From the NCBI RefSeq assembly GCF_023336935.1, contig NZ_JAMBLR010000002.1, positions 124,001 through 188,000 of the forward strand: a stretch of DNA of 64,000 nucleotides. Reading direction: 5' to 3'. The position numbers were made by a program, and so were the translations under genes. This document shows, in pieces, positions 15,658-24,849 of the stretch (within the stretch, counting starts at the first letter, position 1; every line of letters starts with the position of its first letter). Origin of the DNA: Phascolarctobacterium sp. ET69 (GTDB lineage: Bacteria; Bacillota; Negativicutes; Acidaminococcales; Acidaminococcaceae). Under the pieces are notes generated by a model that worked only from the letters and a program-made list of their open reading frames with translations, had not been told where the DNA came from and made no database searches.

Positions 15658-17733
15658 ATGTTTAACAAAATCTGGAACTTCTGGAATGATATGAAAGTGC
15701 CGTTAGGCATTATCGTTGGCTTTACTGTTGTACTGGCCTTTTACGGCTGGTGGTGGCTTGCCGTTGGCCTTGCGGCGATAGGCTGCTTTTACTGGTATGC
15801 CAGACGGCAGTTTTACAGCAAAGAAGTGCAGTTTAACGGCTACCTTGATACCATTGTGCGCAATATTGAGCGCACCAGCCATTATGCCGTAAGAAATCTT
15901 GATGTAGCTATGGCCGTATTCGGGCAGGACGGCAAATTGCAGTGGAAAAACGAACTGTTTGTGGAATATGCCGGTTTTGCCGGGGTGAAAAATGTAGACG
16001 GCAAATGCCCGGAAGAAATTTTTGACCTGCCGGAAAACGCCTTTGACGCTTTAAGCATTAAAGACGGCGAACGCCTGCTTTTAATTAACGGCCGTTATTA
16101 CCGCCTGCGCCATTGCCGTGTGCTGGCAGGCGAAAGGGCCGGTAAAAAAGAAAGCAAAGGCTACAGCCTGATATTTTATTTAACGGATGTTACGGATTTT
16201 GAACTTTTGCGCCAGAAATACGCCAACGAAAAACTCTGCCTTGCTTATGTGCGCTTTGATAATTACGAAGACGTAACCAAAGGTATGGGCGAAAGCACGC
16301 GCGCCAATATTTCCGGCGAAGTAAACGAAGTCCTCAGCAAATGGGCCGAAGAAGAAAACGGCTTTATTCTTGCCAACAATAAAGAAAGCTTTCTGGTCGG
16401 CATCAACCAGGCTTCCTTGCAGGACTTAATGGAAAAGAAGTTCCCTGTTTTGGATAAGATACATGAAATACAGGTAGGCAATAAAATTACGCCTACCATC
16501 AGCGTGGGCATTGCCTGCGATGGCCGCAGCCTGGAAGAAGTAAGCCTTAACGCTGCCAAAGCGCTTGATTTGGCGCTTGGGCGCGGCGGCGACCAGGTTG
16601 TTGTGGCAATAGGCGGCAGCTTACAGTTCTTTGGCGGCATTACAACCGTTACAGCCAAAAGCACGCGCGTGCGTGCCCGCATTGTGGCGCATACCGTGCA
16701 TGAACTGATGGTTTCGGCCGAAAAGGTTTTTGTAATGGGCCATACAATGGAAGATTTCGACGCTATCGGCAGTGCTATCGGCATGGCAAAAATGGCACGC
16801 AGCCTTGGCAAGGAAACCTATATCGTTGTCAGCGGGCAGAACGAATCGGTGCGCAAAATTGCCGAAACGCTGCGCAGCAACGATATGAAACTGATGGATG
16901 AAGACGACGTTTATGCGGATATTATGGTAGAGGAAGAAGAAGCGCTGAAGCATATTTCGCCCAAGTCGCTTTTAGTTCTGGTTGACCATCACCGCAAAAT
17001 GCTCTGCGCCAGCCAGAAGGTGCTGGACGCTATTCCGTGGCGCATTATTATCGACCATCACCGCCGCGCGGAAGACGCCATTAAAAACACCACGCTGCAA
17101 TATATGGAACCGTCATCGTCATCTACAAGCGAACTGGTAACGGAGCTTGTGGGCTACTTTAACGACAGGCTGGAATTTACCAAAGGCGAGGCAACTGCGC
17201 TTTATGCAGGTATTGTTGTTGATACCAAAAACTTTGCCGTGCAGACCGGCGAGCGTACTTTTGAAGCGGCAGCACTTCTGCGCCGCAGCGGTGCAGATCC
17301 GAATATGGTACGTCAGCTGTTTAAGGATGATCTTGATTCCGTACAGGTTAAATCGCGCCTGGTGGCAGAAGCCGAAATGCCGGAACCCGGTATGGTGATT
17401 TCTGTTTACGAAAATGCGCCGAAAGAAGTTAAATCGTCTGTTATTGCGGCTCAGGCTGCCGATACAATGATTAATATTACCGGCGTTTGCATGAGCGTTG
17501 TTATAACCGAATATTCCGTTGACGGTTCTTTGGGCGTAAGCGCCCGCAGCGACGGTACCGTTAACGTACAGATTATTATGGAAGAACTGGGCGGCGGCGG
17601 ACATCAGACAGTAGCCGGCGTACAGCTTAAAAATATCAGTGTTGAAGAAGTAAAAAAACAAATTATCGCGTTAGCGAAAAAACAGTTAGAGGAGAATGAT
17701 AATAATGAAAGTGATTCTGCTGCAGGACGTTAA
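15658..17733 (+). CDS. gdpP: Cyclic-di-AMP phosphodiesterase (GdpP type)
   Basis: 691 residues in the GdpP order: two N-terminal membrane helices (about 15-50), a PAS-like domain, a degenerate GGDEF domain (about 190-310), then DHH (from GHTMEDFDAIGSAIG near 361) and DHHA1 ending in GGGGHQTVAG. IIDHHRR supplies the DHH motif. The enzyme hydrolyses c-di-AMP to pApA and so affects potassium and cell-wall homeostasis. A second DHH (LVDHHRK) stands where Bacillus has VDVH, a mild difference. Its 3' end overlaps rplI by 29 nt, implying coupled translation. Confidence 0.93.
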   Translation: MFNKIWNFWNDMKVPLGIIVGFTVVLAFYGWWWLAVGLAAIGCFYWYARRQFYSKEVQFNGYLDTIVRNIERTSHYAVRNLDVAMAVFGQDGKLQWKNELFVEYAGFAGVKNVDGKCPEEIFDLPENAFDALSIKDGERLLLINGRYYRLRHCRVLAGERAGKKESKGYSLIFYLTDVTDFELLRQKYANEKLCLAYVRFDNYEDVTKGMGESTRANISGEVNEVLSKWAEEENGFILANNKESFLVGINQASLQDLMEKKFPVLDKIHEIQVGNKITPTISVGIACDGRSLEEVSLNAAKALDLALGRGGDQVVVAIGGSLQFFGGITTVTAKSTRVRARIVAHTVHELMVSAEKVFVMGHTMEDFDAIGSAIGMAKMARSLGKETYIVVSGQNESVRKIAETLRSNDMKLMDEDDVYADIMVEEEEALKHISPKSLLVLVDHHRKMLCASQKVLDAIPWRIIIDHHRRAEDAIKNTTLQYMEPSSSSTSELVTELVGYFNDRLEFTKGEATALYAGIVVDTKNFAVQTGERTFEAAALLRRSGADPNMVRQLFKDDLDSVQVKSRLVAEAEMPEPGMVISVYENAPKEVKSSVIAAQAADTMINITGVCMSVVITEYSVDGSLGVSARSDGTVNVQIIMEELGGGGHQTVAGVQLKNISVEEVKKQIIALAKKQLEENDNNESDSAAGR

Positions 17734-18151
17734 AAATTTAGGTAAAAAAGGTGATATTGTAGAAACCGCGGAAGGCTATGGACGCAACTATCTGCTGCCG
17801 CGCAAAATGGCAAAGGAAGCCAACGCAGCCAACTTAAACCAGGCTAAAAAAGACCAGGCAACGCAGGCACACCGTGCCGCGCAGCGTAAGGATGAAGCTG
17901 TAATGCTTGCCGCCCAGCTGAAAAAAGTACACGTAATTGTTAAAGTGCGTGTTGGCGAAAACGGCAAAATGTTTGGCAGCGTAACCAGCAAAGACGTTGC
18001 CGAAGCTTTAATTGAACAGACCAAACTTGATATTGACCGCCGCAAGGTAGAGCTGAAGGGCGCTGTAAAAGGCATTGGCGAATACACTGCCGTTGCCAAA
18101 CTGCACCCGGAAATTTCTGCCGAGTTTGCCGTAACCGTAGCGGCAGAATAA
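17705..18151 (+). CDS. rplI: 50S ribosomal protein L9
   Basis: 148 residues. MKVILLQDVKNLGKKGD and YGRNYLLPR are diagnostic for L9, which bridges the L1 stalk region and affects frame maintenance. The N-domain and C-domain (IDRRKVELKGAVKGIGEYT) are joined by a long helix. I chose ATG 17705 rather than 17696 because GAGGAGA at 17689-17695 is correctly spaced only for the former. Confidence 0.97.
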   Translation: MKVILLQDVKNLGKKGDIVETAEGYGRNYLLPRKMAKEANAANLNQAKKDQATQAHRAAQRKDEAVMLAAQLKKVHVIVKVRVGENGKMFGSVTSKDVAEALIEQTKLDIDRRKVELKGAVKGIGEYTAVAKLHPEISAEFAVTVAAE

Positions 18152-18161
18152 GGCGTTTGCC

Positions 18162-19517
18162 ATGATTGACAGAGTACCACCGCAAAATATAGAGGCAGAA
18201 CAGGCCGTTTTGGGCGCAATGCTGCTTGAAAGGGAAGCCATTGCCAAAGTAATGGAAAAGCTGCGTGCCGAAGATTTTTACCGCGAGGCACATAAGGTTA
18301 TTTTCAACGCCATGCTTGAGCTTTATAACCGCAATGAAGCAGTCGATTTGGTAACGGTAACCGAGGTTTTAAAAAAGAACGGCAAGCTGGAAGATGTTGG
18401 CGGCATTGCTTATGTTACTTCGCTGGCCAATTCCGTGCCGACGGCTGCCAATGTGGTTTATCATGCCGGCATTGTCGAAGAAAAATCCATTCTGCGCCAG
18501 CTGGTGCGTTCCGCTACGGAAATTGCGGAACTTGGCTACGAGGGCAGCGAAGACGTAAGCGACATTATTGACAGCGCCGAAAAGAAAATACTTGATATTT
18601 CCAACCGCAAAAAGGATACCGACTTTGTGCCGATTAACAACATTGTTATGGATTCCTTTAAGGATTTGGAAGCATTAATGAATAACAAGAACGGCTTAAC
18701 AGGCCTGCCGACCGGTTTTGTTGATTTTGACAACCTTACCAGCGGCCTGCACGGCAGTGATTTTATTATTCTGGCAGCACGCCCTTCCATGGGTAAAACG
18801 GCATTATCGCTGAACATTGTGCAGAACGTTGCTATCCGCAGCGGCAAGCAGACGGACGGCAAGCCGAAAGTAGTTGCTTTTTTCAGTTTGGAAATGAGTA
18901 AGGAGCAGCTTGTACAGCGTATGCTCTGCGCCGAAGCAAATATTGATTCGCAGCGTCTGCGTATTGGTGAACTGCGTGATGAGGACTGGATTCAGCTTAT
19001 ACAGACAGCCGATTCTTTAAGCGCTGCGCAGATTTATATCGACGATACGGCAGGCATAACGGCAATGGAAATGCGCAGCCGTGCGCGCCGCTTAAAGGCT
19101 GAACACGGGCTCGATTTAATTGTTGTCGACTACTTGCAGTTAATGCAGGGCAGCGGCAAGCGCAATTTAAGTGGTGACCGCCAGCAGGAGGTTTCCGAAA
19201 TTTCCCGTTCGCTGAAGGCACTGGCGCGTGAACTGAATGTGCCGATTATCGCACTGTCGCAGCTCAGCCGCAGTGTTGAATCGCGTCAGATAAAACGCCC
19301 GATGCTTTCTGACCTGCGCGAATCCGGATCTTTGGAGCAGGATGCTGATATTGTAATGTTCCTGTACCGCGAAGACTACTATAACCCTGAAACCGAAAAT
19401 AAAAACATAACGGAACTTATCGTCGCCAAGCACCGCAATGGCCCGGTTGGCACGGTAAACCTGTTCTTCCACAAGCAATTCACCAAGTTTGTAAGCCTTG
19501 CTAAAAGGGAAGAATAA
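18162..19517 (+). CDS. dnaB: Replicative DNA helicase DnaB
   Basis: 451 residues, normal length. The N-terminal primase-interacting domain starts PPQNIEAEQAVLGAMLLE. The RecA-like domain has the P-loop ARPSMGKTALSLN, Walker B LIVVDYLQLM, and the SLEMS and ALSQLSR motifs. It unwinds DNA at the replication fork. The start lies 10 bp after rplI with a weak ribosome site, so translation probably depends on rplI. Confidence 0.97.
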   Translation: MIDRVPPQNIEAEQAVLGAMLLEREAIAKVMEKLRAEDFYREAHKVIFNAMLELYNRNEAVDLVTVTEVLKKNGKLEDVGGIAYVTSLANSVPTAANVVYHAGIVEEKSILRQLVRSATEIAELGYEGSEDVSDIIDSAEKKILDISNRKKDTDFVPINNIVMDSFKDLEALMNNKNGLTGLPTGFVDFDNLTSGLHGSDFIILAARPSMGKTALSLNIVQNVAIRSGKQTDGKPKVVAFFSLEMSKEQLVQRMLCAEANIDSQRLRIGELRDEDWIQLIQTADSLSAAQIYIDDTAGITAMEMRSRARRLKAEHGLDLIVVDYLQLMQGSGKRNLSGDRQQEVSEISRSLKALARELNVPIIALSQLSRSVESRQIKRPMLSDLRESGSLEQDADIVMFLYREDYYNPETENKNITELIVAKHRNGPVGTVNLFFHKQFTKFVSLAKREE

Positions 19518-19524
19518 AAAGCAT

Positions 19525-19558
19525 AAAAACTCCCGTACATTACGTGCGGGAGTTTTTG
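19525..19558 (+). terminator. Terminator after dnaB
   Basis: AAAACTCCCG (19526-19535) pairs with CGGGAGTTTT (19547-19556). Confidence 0.85.
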
Positions 19559-19562
19559 CATA

Positions 19563-19594
19563 CAAATAAAGGCAGCATATAAGATGCTGCCTTT
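19563..19594 (-). terminator. Terminator of tRNA-Ala
   Basis: AAAGGCAGCAT (19568-19578) pairs with ATGCTGCCTTT (19584-19594), and the minus strand continues TTTATTTG. It lies just beyond the tRNA 3' end. Confidence 0.75.
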
Positions 19595-19606
19595 AAAAAT
19601 TAATTT

Positions 19607-19682
19607 TGGTGGAGACGAAGGGGATTGAACCCTCGGCCTTACGGATGCGAACCGTACGCTCTCCCAGCTGAGCTACGTCCCC
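19607..19682 (-). tRNA. tRNA-Ala (anticodon CGC)
   Basis: The reverse strand folds as a cloverleaf with acceptor GGGGACG/CGTCTCC, discriminator A and encoded CCA. The anticodon stem TACGG/CCGTA closes loop TTCGCAT, giving CGC. D-arm and T-arm (GAGGGTTCAATCCC) are standard. Confidence 0.95.
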
Positions 19683-19729
19683 ATACAAATTAAGTATAGC
19701 ACTTTGCATATGCAGGTACAATATAAAAT

Positions 19730-21232
19730 TTAAATTTCTGCCTTGGCAGAAGTTTTTTGCTGGCGGTGTTTTGCCGCTTCAAGCAGTTCGGCACGTTCGT
19801 TGGGCAAATTGCCGCTGCGGACACGTTCCAGCAGGTATTTTAAAAATGTGCCAGTTTCTGCGCCGTCCGTTATAATTTGCGCAAGGTCTGCTCCGTTTAC
19901 GGCAAGGTCGGCAGTATGCACAGGCATTTTATTGCGGGCAATTTCTATCACGGCATCTGCCAGTTCGCACCCTTCTGCCATCAGCTGCGGATTGTTGCCG
20001 GCGTGCGTTGCGCCCATATCTGCCAAAAACACTTCTTTCAGCTGCGAGAAGGCTTCCGTTAAGTCTTTGGAGGTACGGAATTCGCCGCTGGCAGCTTCGG
20101 CGCGTACCCAGCGCGTCAGCGTGCGTTCTTTGGTAAACATCATCGGTGCAAAGCGCATGTGGCGCGATACCAGCCATACAACGCGCTTGGCAAAATCTTT
20201 GGGGTAGCGCAGGCGCGTCATTACTCCCTGCGCCATAACTGCGCTTAACGCTTCGTGCCCGTGGTCACTGGGCGAACCGTCCGGGTGGGTGCCGCGGATG
20301 CCGGGCATGCCTTTGCCGAGGTCATGCAGCAGCATGGCCCAGCGGATTGTTAAATCGCGCGGGCTGTTATCAACGGCTTTTAATGTATGCTCCCAGGCGT
20401 TGTAACAGTGAAAGCGCCGGTTTTGCGGCAGCCCTTCCAGGTGGCGCAGTTCCGGCAGAATGTCAGTTTCATGATATGTGCCGTTTTCTTTTACGCGGCA
20501 TTTGGCGTCTGTCAGCCCTGTTGCCATCAGCAGCATCAGGCCTTTGCCTGCATATTTGCCTGTAAGCAGCTTGTCAAGTTCGGTGCGCACGCGTTCAAGC
20601 GATAAACCGGCGCAGTTTCCGGCGGGGAAACTGAAATTGCGCGGCATATAGTAAGGCGTGTTTTCTTCACCGAAGGGCGGCAGCACGCCGCTTTCCTGCA
20701 CATAGTCGAAGCCAAGCTGGGCAACAAAACGGCAGGCGCGCAGCATACGCAATGCGTCTTCGCTGTAACGCTGTCCGGCATCGCCGACAGTTCGCAGAAT
20801 ATGGTTCTGTAAATCCTCCATGCCGTTATGGTAATCATATATTCTGCCGTTTATATCCATTGCCATGGCGTTAACGGTAAAATCACGGCGGCTTAAATCT
20901 TCGCGCAGCGATTTGCTGAACCATACTTTTTCCGGCTTGTGGGCGTCAGCGCCATAACTTTCTCCGCGGAAGGTGGTAATTTCCGCAGGCACGCCGTCTA
21001 TAACGGCAACCACGCAGCCAAAGTTCTGCCCGAGGTTATCAATGGTTTTAATATTGTTGGCACGGCATACTGCGCTGATTTCTTCCGGCGTAGCGCTGGT
21101 GGTAATGTCAAAATCGCCGGGCGGCAGTTTTAAAAGCAAATCGCGCACGGCGCCGCCGACAATGTAAGCCTCATAGCCTGCTTCTGTAAGCATATGCAGT
21201 ATTTTTTTTACATAATCCGGTATTGCAGTCAT
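19730..21232 (-). CDS. cca: CCA-adding / poly(A) polymerase family nucleotidyltransferase with HD domain
   Basis: 500 residues. It would add or repair the CCA end of tRNAs. The class II head domain is clear: YIVGGAVRDLLL then the catalytic DFDITTSATPEE (two aspartates), and RRDFTVNAMAMD. A neck domain and an HD domain (LLHDLGKGMPG near 300) follow. ATG 21232 has GAGGT upstream; earlier in-frame codons lie within the upstream gene. It starts 8 bp after the acetyltransferase stop, so the two share an operon. Many local tRNAs already encode CCA, so repair may be its main role. Confidence 0.92.
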   Translation of the reverse strand: MTAIPDYVKKILHMLTEAGYEAYIVGGAVRDLLLKLPPGDFDITTSATPEEISAVCRANNIKTIDNLGQNFGCVVAVIDGVPAEITTFRGESYGADAHKPEKVWFSKSLREDLSRRDFTVNAMAMDINGRIYDYHNGMEDLQNHILRTVGDAGQRYSEDALRMLRACRFVAQLGFDYVQESGVLPPFGEENTPYYMPRNFSFPAGNCAGLSLERVRTELDKLLTGKYAGKGLMLLMATGLTDAKCRVKENGTYHETDILPELRHLEGLPQNRRFHCYNAWEHTLKAVDNSPRDLTIRWAMLLHDLGKGMPGIRGTHPDGSPSDHGHEALSAVMAQGVMTRLRYPKDFAKRVVWLVSRHMRFAPMMFTKERTLTRWVRAEAASGEFRTSKDLTEAFSQLKEVFLADMGATHAGNNPQLMAEGCELADAVIEIARNKMPVHTADLAVNGADLAQIITDGAETGTFLKYLLERVRSGNLPNERAELLEAAKHRQQKTSAKAEI

Positions 21233-21239
21233 TTTTACC

Positions 21240-22067
21240 TCATTCGTAGTCCATACCGTCATTTTTCAGGCGGTATTCAACATTAAGGCCAAAGTATTCC
21301 CAAAGCACCTCTTTTAAGTCGGCGCCGTTTTTTATTTTATAGCGGTATTTAACCCTGCCGCTCAGGTAAAATTTTAAAAAGTTGCCGCGGATGGTGATGT
21401 TGCAGTCCTCGCGGAAGATGGAAAGCTCTTTTTCTTTGTTAAAGGGCGAATCGGGATGTGCGTCGCACCAGAAAGAAGGGAAAACGTAATCTTTTTCCAG
21501 CTGCGGTTCTTCGGTAAAGCCCAGCATGCGTTTCCATGGTTTTCCTTTTTCCTTCTGCCACAGCAGCCAGCCCCAAAACTCGTCGCGCGTAAATTTGTAC
21601 TGGCTGATGCCGTCGCTCTGCACGCGCTGTTCTTCCAGCAAAAGCGGGATGCGCGGGCTTTCGCTGTTGACGCCGACATCGGTGATATAGCGTTTGCCGT
21701 CAATAGTTACGCACATGTTGCGGTGCTGGCGCATCTGGTACACGTTTATTTTATTAATAAAGCGCCCGGCGAAGCTGACGAAATTAAAGCCCAGCGATTC
21801 GAGCAGCCAGGCGTACAGCCCGTTCAGCTCAAAACAAATGCCGCCGCGGTTGTGCAGGATGAGTTTATTAAACATGTCCTCGCGCTTCAGCGACGTTATT
21901 TTGCTGTTAAGGCAGTCAAAATTATCATAGGGGATGTATTTTAAATGCGCGTCATGCAGTTTCTGCAGCGTTGCTAAATCAGCCCTGGGCGTAAAATTTT
22001 CTAGCTGGAGCTTATGCAGGTACTGCTTTATTTGTTCTTTGGTCATCGGTTTAGAGCGCAGTTTCAT
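21240..22067 (-). CDS. nat: Arylamine N-acetyltransferase
   Basis: 275 residues, the usual NAT size. It moves an acetyl or acyl group from CoA to arylamines or similar acceptors. The Cys-His-Asp triad is visible: Cys in NRGGICFELN, His in MRQHRNMCV and Asp in YITDVGVN. ATG 22067 is favoured because GGAG at 22077-22080 is well spaced for it but too close for the ATG at 22076. It leads an operon with cca. The physiological substrate is unknown; xenobiotic acetylation is known for the family. Confidence 0.88.
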   Translation of the reverse strand: MKLRSKPMTKEQIKQYLHKLQLENFTPRADLATLQKLHDAHLKYIPYDNFDCLNSKITSLKREDMFNKLILHNRGGICFELNGLYAWLLESLGFNFVSFAGRFINKINVYQMRQHRNMCVTIDGKRYITDVGVNSESPRIPLLLEEQRVQSDGISQYKFTRDEFWGWLLWQKEKGKPWKRMLGFTEEPQLEKDYVFPSFWCDAHPDSPFNKEKELSIFREDCNITIRGNFLKFYLSGRVKYRYKIKNGADLKEVLWEYFGLNVEYRLKNDGMDYE

Positions 22068-22175
22068 AGGCTTCATCTCCAATCGGCTTTCCTATATTTA
22101 TTGTAGCATGGCAGAAGTTTAATTAAAATGTTTTTGTTATTATTATGGTAAAATATAAAGTGGCGGAGGTGTAAA

Positions 22176-22703
22176 ATGGTAATTTTAATAGGCGGAGCAG
22201 GGCATACCGGCAAAACTTTGCTGGCTCAGAACCTGCTTGAAAAGTATAAAATAAATTATCTTTCGATAGACCATTTAAAAATGGGGCTGATACGGAGCGG
22301 AAACACAAGTTTAACGCCGGAGGATGACGCTGAGTTAGTACCGTATTTATGGAACATTGTGAAAGAAATAATAAAAACGGTTATTGAAAACGGACAAGAC
22401 CTTGTTATTGAAGGCTGCTATATTCCGTTTGACTGGCGCAAGAGTTTTGAAAGCAGATATTTAAAAGAGATTGACTATTATTGTTTAATAATGAGTGAAA
22501 GGTATATTAAAAATAATTTTGAAAAAATCTGCGCCAATGCGGATGTTATAGAACGCCGGGCGGCAGACAGCTGTAATGAGGAAGATATGCTGGCAGAAAA
22601 TGCAGCTAATTTACGCTTGTGCCGTGAATATGGCTGCAAGTATATTCTGATTGACGGAAATTATGGTGCAGCGCAAATCGCCGCGCAGATTAAAATGCTT
22701 TAA
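22176..22703 (+). CDS. Small P-loop kinase-like protein
   Basis: 175 residues. A Walker A motif sits at the N-terminus (GGAGHTGKTLLAQNLLEKY), followed by YLSIDHLKMGLIRSG, the pattern of small-molecule kinases such as 2-phosphoglycerate kinase, shikimate kinase or zeta-toxin-like proteins, and by VIEGCYIPFDWR. The substrate cannot be told. GGCGGAGGTG precedes the ATG. It stands alone, divergent from nat-cca, with lower GC than its neighbours by eye, which may mark acquisition. Confidence 0.75.
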   Translation: MVILIGGAGHTGKTLLAQNLLEKYKINYLSIDHLKMGLIRSGNTSLTPEDDAELVPYLWNIVKEIIKTVIENGQDLVIEGCYIPFDWRKSFESRYLKEIDYYCLIMSERYIKNNFEKICANADVIERRAADSCNEEDMLAENAANLRLCREYGCKYILIDGNYGAAQIAAQIKML

Positions 22704-22765
22704 TTAGGCGGCGTGCTGTGATAAAATATAAAGATAACATGGGTTAATATGCCTTGGAGGTTGTT

Positions 22766-24217
22766 TTGCAGAACAGAATGCCGCTTGTTGAAGCGATGCT
22801 GAAATATAAAAACGAAAAGGTTTATCCCTTCCATACGCCCGGGCACAAGGGCGGGCGCGGAATGGAAGCGCTTTTAAAAAACGAACTCGGCGCAGGGGCC
22901 GTGGCGATGGATGTATCGCTGATGAGCGAACTGGATGATATTCATGCGCCTTCTTCATATATTATGGAAGCGCAGAATTTAGCGGCGCAGCTGTATGGCA
23001 GCGACAGATGCTTTTTTGCCGTTAACGGTACAACGGGCGCTATTCATGCCATGCTGATGGCGGCCTGCAAAGCGGGAGATAAAGTTTTAGTGCCGCGCAA
23101 CGCTCACCGCAGTGTGGCAGGCGCGTTGCTTCTGGCAAATTTGGAGCCTGTTTTTGCAATGCCGGAATATGACGCGGTATTTGGCATTAACACACAAATT
23201 ACGCCGCAGGCGGTGGAAGCAATGTTTGCGCGCCATGCGGATATTAAAGCCGTGCTGGTGACAAGCCCCAATTATTACGGGCAGGCTGCGGATTTAAAAG
23301 CCATTGCCGGAATTGCCCATGCCCATAATGCCGCCCTTTTGGTAGATGAGGCACACGGGCCGCACCTTGGCTTCAGCAGTAAGCTGCCGCCTTCGGCTTT
23401 GCAGTGCGGGGCGGATGCCTGCGCGCAGAGCACGCATAAAATTCTGGGCGCTATGACGCAGTGCTCGCTGCTGCATGTTAAAGGCGGGCGCATTAATTTA
23501 ACGCGTGCCGCGGAAGCGGTGAGCCTTTTGACAACTACAAGCCCCAATTATTTGCTGATGGCTTCAATAGACGCCGCGCGCTATACTTTGGCTGTACAAG
23601 GCGAAAAACTGATTGAGCGAGCGCTGACAGCGGCAGAAAAGCTGCGCAAGTGCTTAAGTAAATTTGCCGGGCTGAAACTTTTGGAGGCAGAGTGCACCGG
23701 CAAAAACGGCATAGCCGGGTTTGACTGCACCAAAGTAACGGTTAATACGGCGGCGTGGGGTTACAGCGGCACGGAAGCCGGCGATGCCCTGCGCAAAGCA
23801 GGAATTGCCGTGGAGCTTACCGATGCGCAGAGCGTGCTTTTTTTGGTAACCTTTGCGGATGGCGGCGCAGAATATGATGCCGTGCTTGAAAAAATAAGCA
23901 GTGTTTTTGCAGACTTGGAGCAGCATAAACGCGCCCCTTTAAAAGAACAAAACTGCTGGAAGCTGCCGGAGTTTGTTACGGCAGTGCCGCTGCGCAGCGC
24001 GTTTGATGCGGAAACTGAAAGCCTGCCGCTGAAAAAGGCGGAAGGCAGAATCTGCGCGGAGCAGGTGAGCTTTTATCCGCCGGGCATACCGGTGCTGTGG
24101 CCGGGCGAACTTGTTACGGCAGAAGTAATTGACTACTGCCTGCGCATGAAAAAGCTGGGGCTGCCTGTAAGCGGGCCGGCCGATTATACATTAACAGAAC
24201 TGCGGGTGATTAAATAA
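22766..24217 (+). CDS. Orn/Lys/Arg decarboxylase, PLP fold I (SpeA/YaaO-like)
   Basis: 483 residues. It follows the short Gram-positive form of this family, without the wing domain of Escherichia inducible enzymes. The PLP lysine lies in QSTHKILGAMTQ, preceded by VDEAHGPHLGF. The N-terminus has YPFHTPGHKGG, typical of the family. It would produce agmatine, cadaverine or putrescine. The start is TTG at 22766, 5 bp after GGAGG; the TTG at 22754 overlaps that site. As in Bacillus (yaaO-tmk), it heads the tmk-holB operon. Confidence 0.88.
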   Translation: MQNRMPLVEAMLKYKNEKVYPFHTPGHKGGRGMEALLKNELGAGAVAMDVSLMSELDDIHAPSSYIMEAQNLAAQLYGSDRCFFAVNGTTGAIHAMLMAACKAGDKVLVPRNAHRSVAGALLLANLEPVFAMPEYDAVFGINTQITPQAVEAMFARHADIKAVLVTSPNYYGQAADLKAIAGIAHAHNAALLVDEAHGPHLGFSSKLPPSALQCGADACAQSTHKILGAMTQCSLLHVKGGRINLTRAAEAVSLLTTTSPNYLLMASIDAARYTLAVQGEKLIERALTAAEKLRKCLSKFAGLKLLEAECTGKNGIAGFDCTKVTVNTAAWGYSGTEAGDALRKAGIAVELTDAQSVLFLVTFADGGAEYDAVLEKISSVFADLEQHKRAPLKEQNCWKLPEFVTAVPLRSAFDAETESLPLKKAEGRICAEQVSFYPPGIPVLWPGELVTAEVIDYCLRMKKLGLPVSGPADYTLTELRVIK

Positions 24218-24841
24218 ATGGCAAAAGGTTATTTTATCAGCCTGGAAGGCGCAGACGGCTGTGGCAAAACCACGCAGCTGGAGCATGTGGCTGAAGAATT
24301 GAGAAGGCTTGGGCGCGAAGTTGTATGCACGCGTGAACCGGGCGGTACGAGGCTTGCTGAAAGCCTGCGCGCAATGGTGCTTGACCCGGAACTGATAATG
24401 AATGCCCGTACGGAAACGCTTTTATATATTACGGCACGTGCCGACCATGTTGCGCGGGTAATAAAACCGGCGCTGCTGGCGGGCAAAATTGTGCTGTGCG
24501 ACCGTTTCAGCGATTCTACCGAAGTATACCAGGGAATTGTACGCGGTCTGCCCTTACAGGCCATTCATGGTTTAAGCACTTTTGCTTCCGGCGGTTTGGA
24601 GCCGGATTTAACAATACTGCTTGACGGCGACCCGGACCTTTTAGCGGCAAGGCGTGCTTTGCGCGGCGTTGAAGACCGCTATGAAAATGCCGGGCTGGAA
24701 TTTCAGAAGAAGGTGCGGGACGGTTTTATGCTGCTGGCAGAAAAATACCCGGAACGCATTTTTAAAATTAATGCCTTGCAGGATGAACAGAAGGTAACTG
24801 CTGAAATTATGCGTGTTATTAATACTACCATTAAAATATGA
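24218..24841 (+). CDS. tmk: Thymidylate kinase
   Basis: 207 residues. It phosphorylates dTMP to dTDP. P-loop LEGADGCGKTTQ (about 8-19), the DR(Y/F/H) motif in CDRFSDSTEVYQG, and CTREPGGT for substrate binding are present. The ATG follows the decarboxylase stop with no gap, and its TGA overlaps the ATG at 24838. Confidence 0.95.
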   Translation: MAKGYFISLEGADGCGKTTQLEHVAEELRRLGREVVCTREPGGTRLAESLRAMVLDPELIMNARTETLLYITARADHVARVIKPALLAGKIVLCDRFSDSTEVYQGIVRGLPLQAIHGLSTFASGGLEPDLTILLDGDPDLLAARRALRGVEDRYENAGLEFQKKVRDGFMLLAEKYPERIFKINALQDEQKVTAEIMRVINTTIKI

Positions 24842-24849
24842 GGTTAATT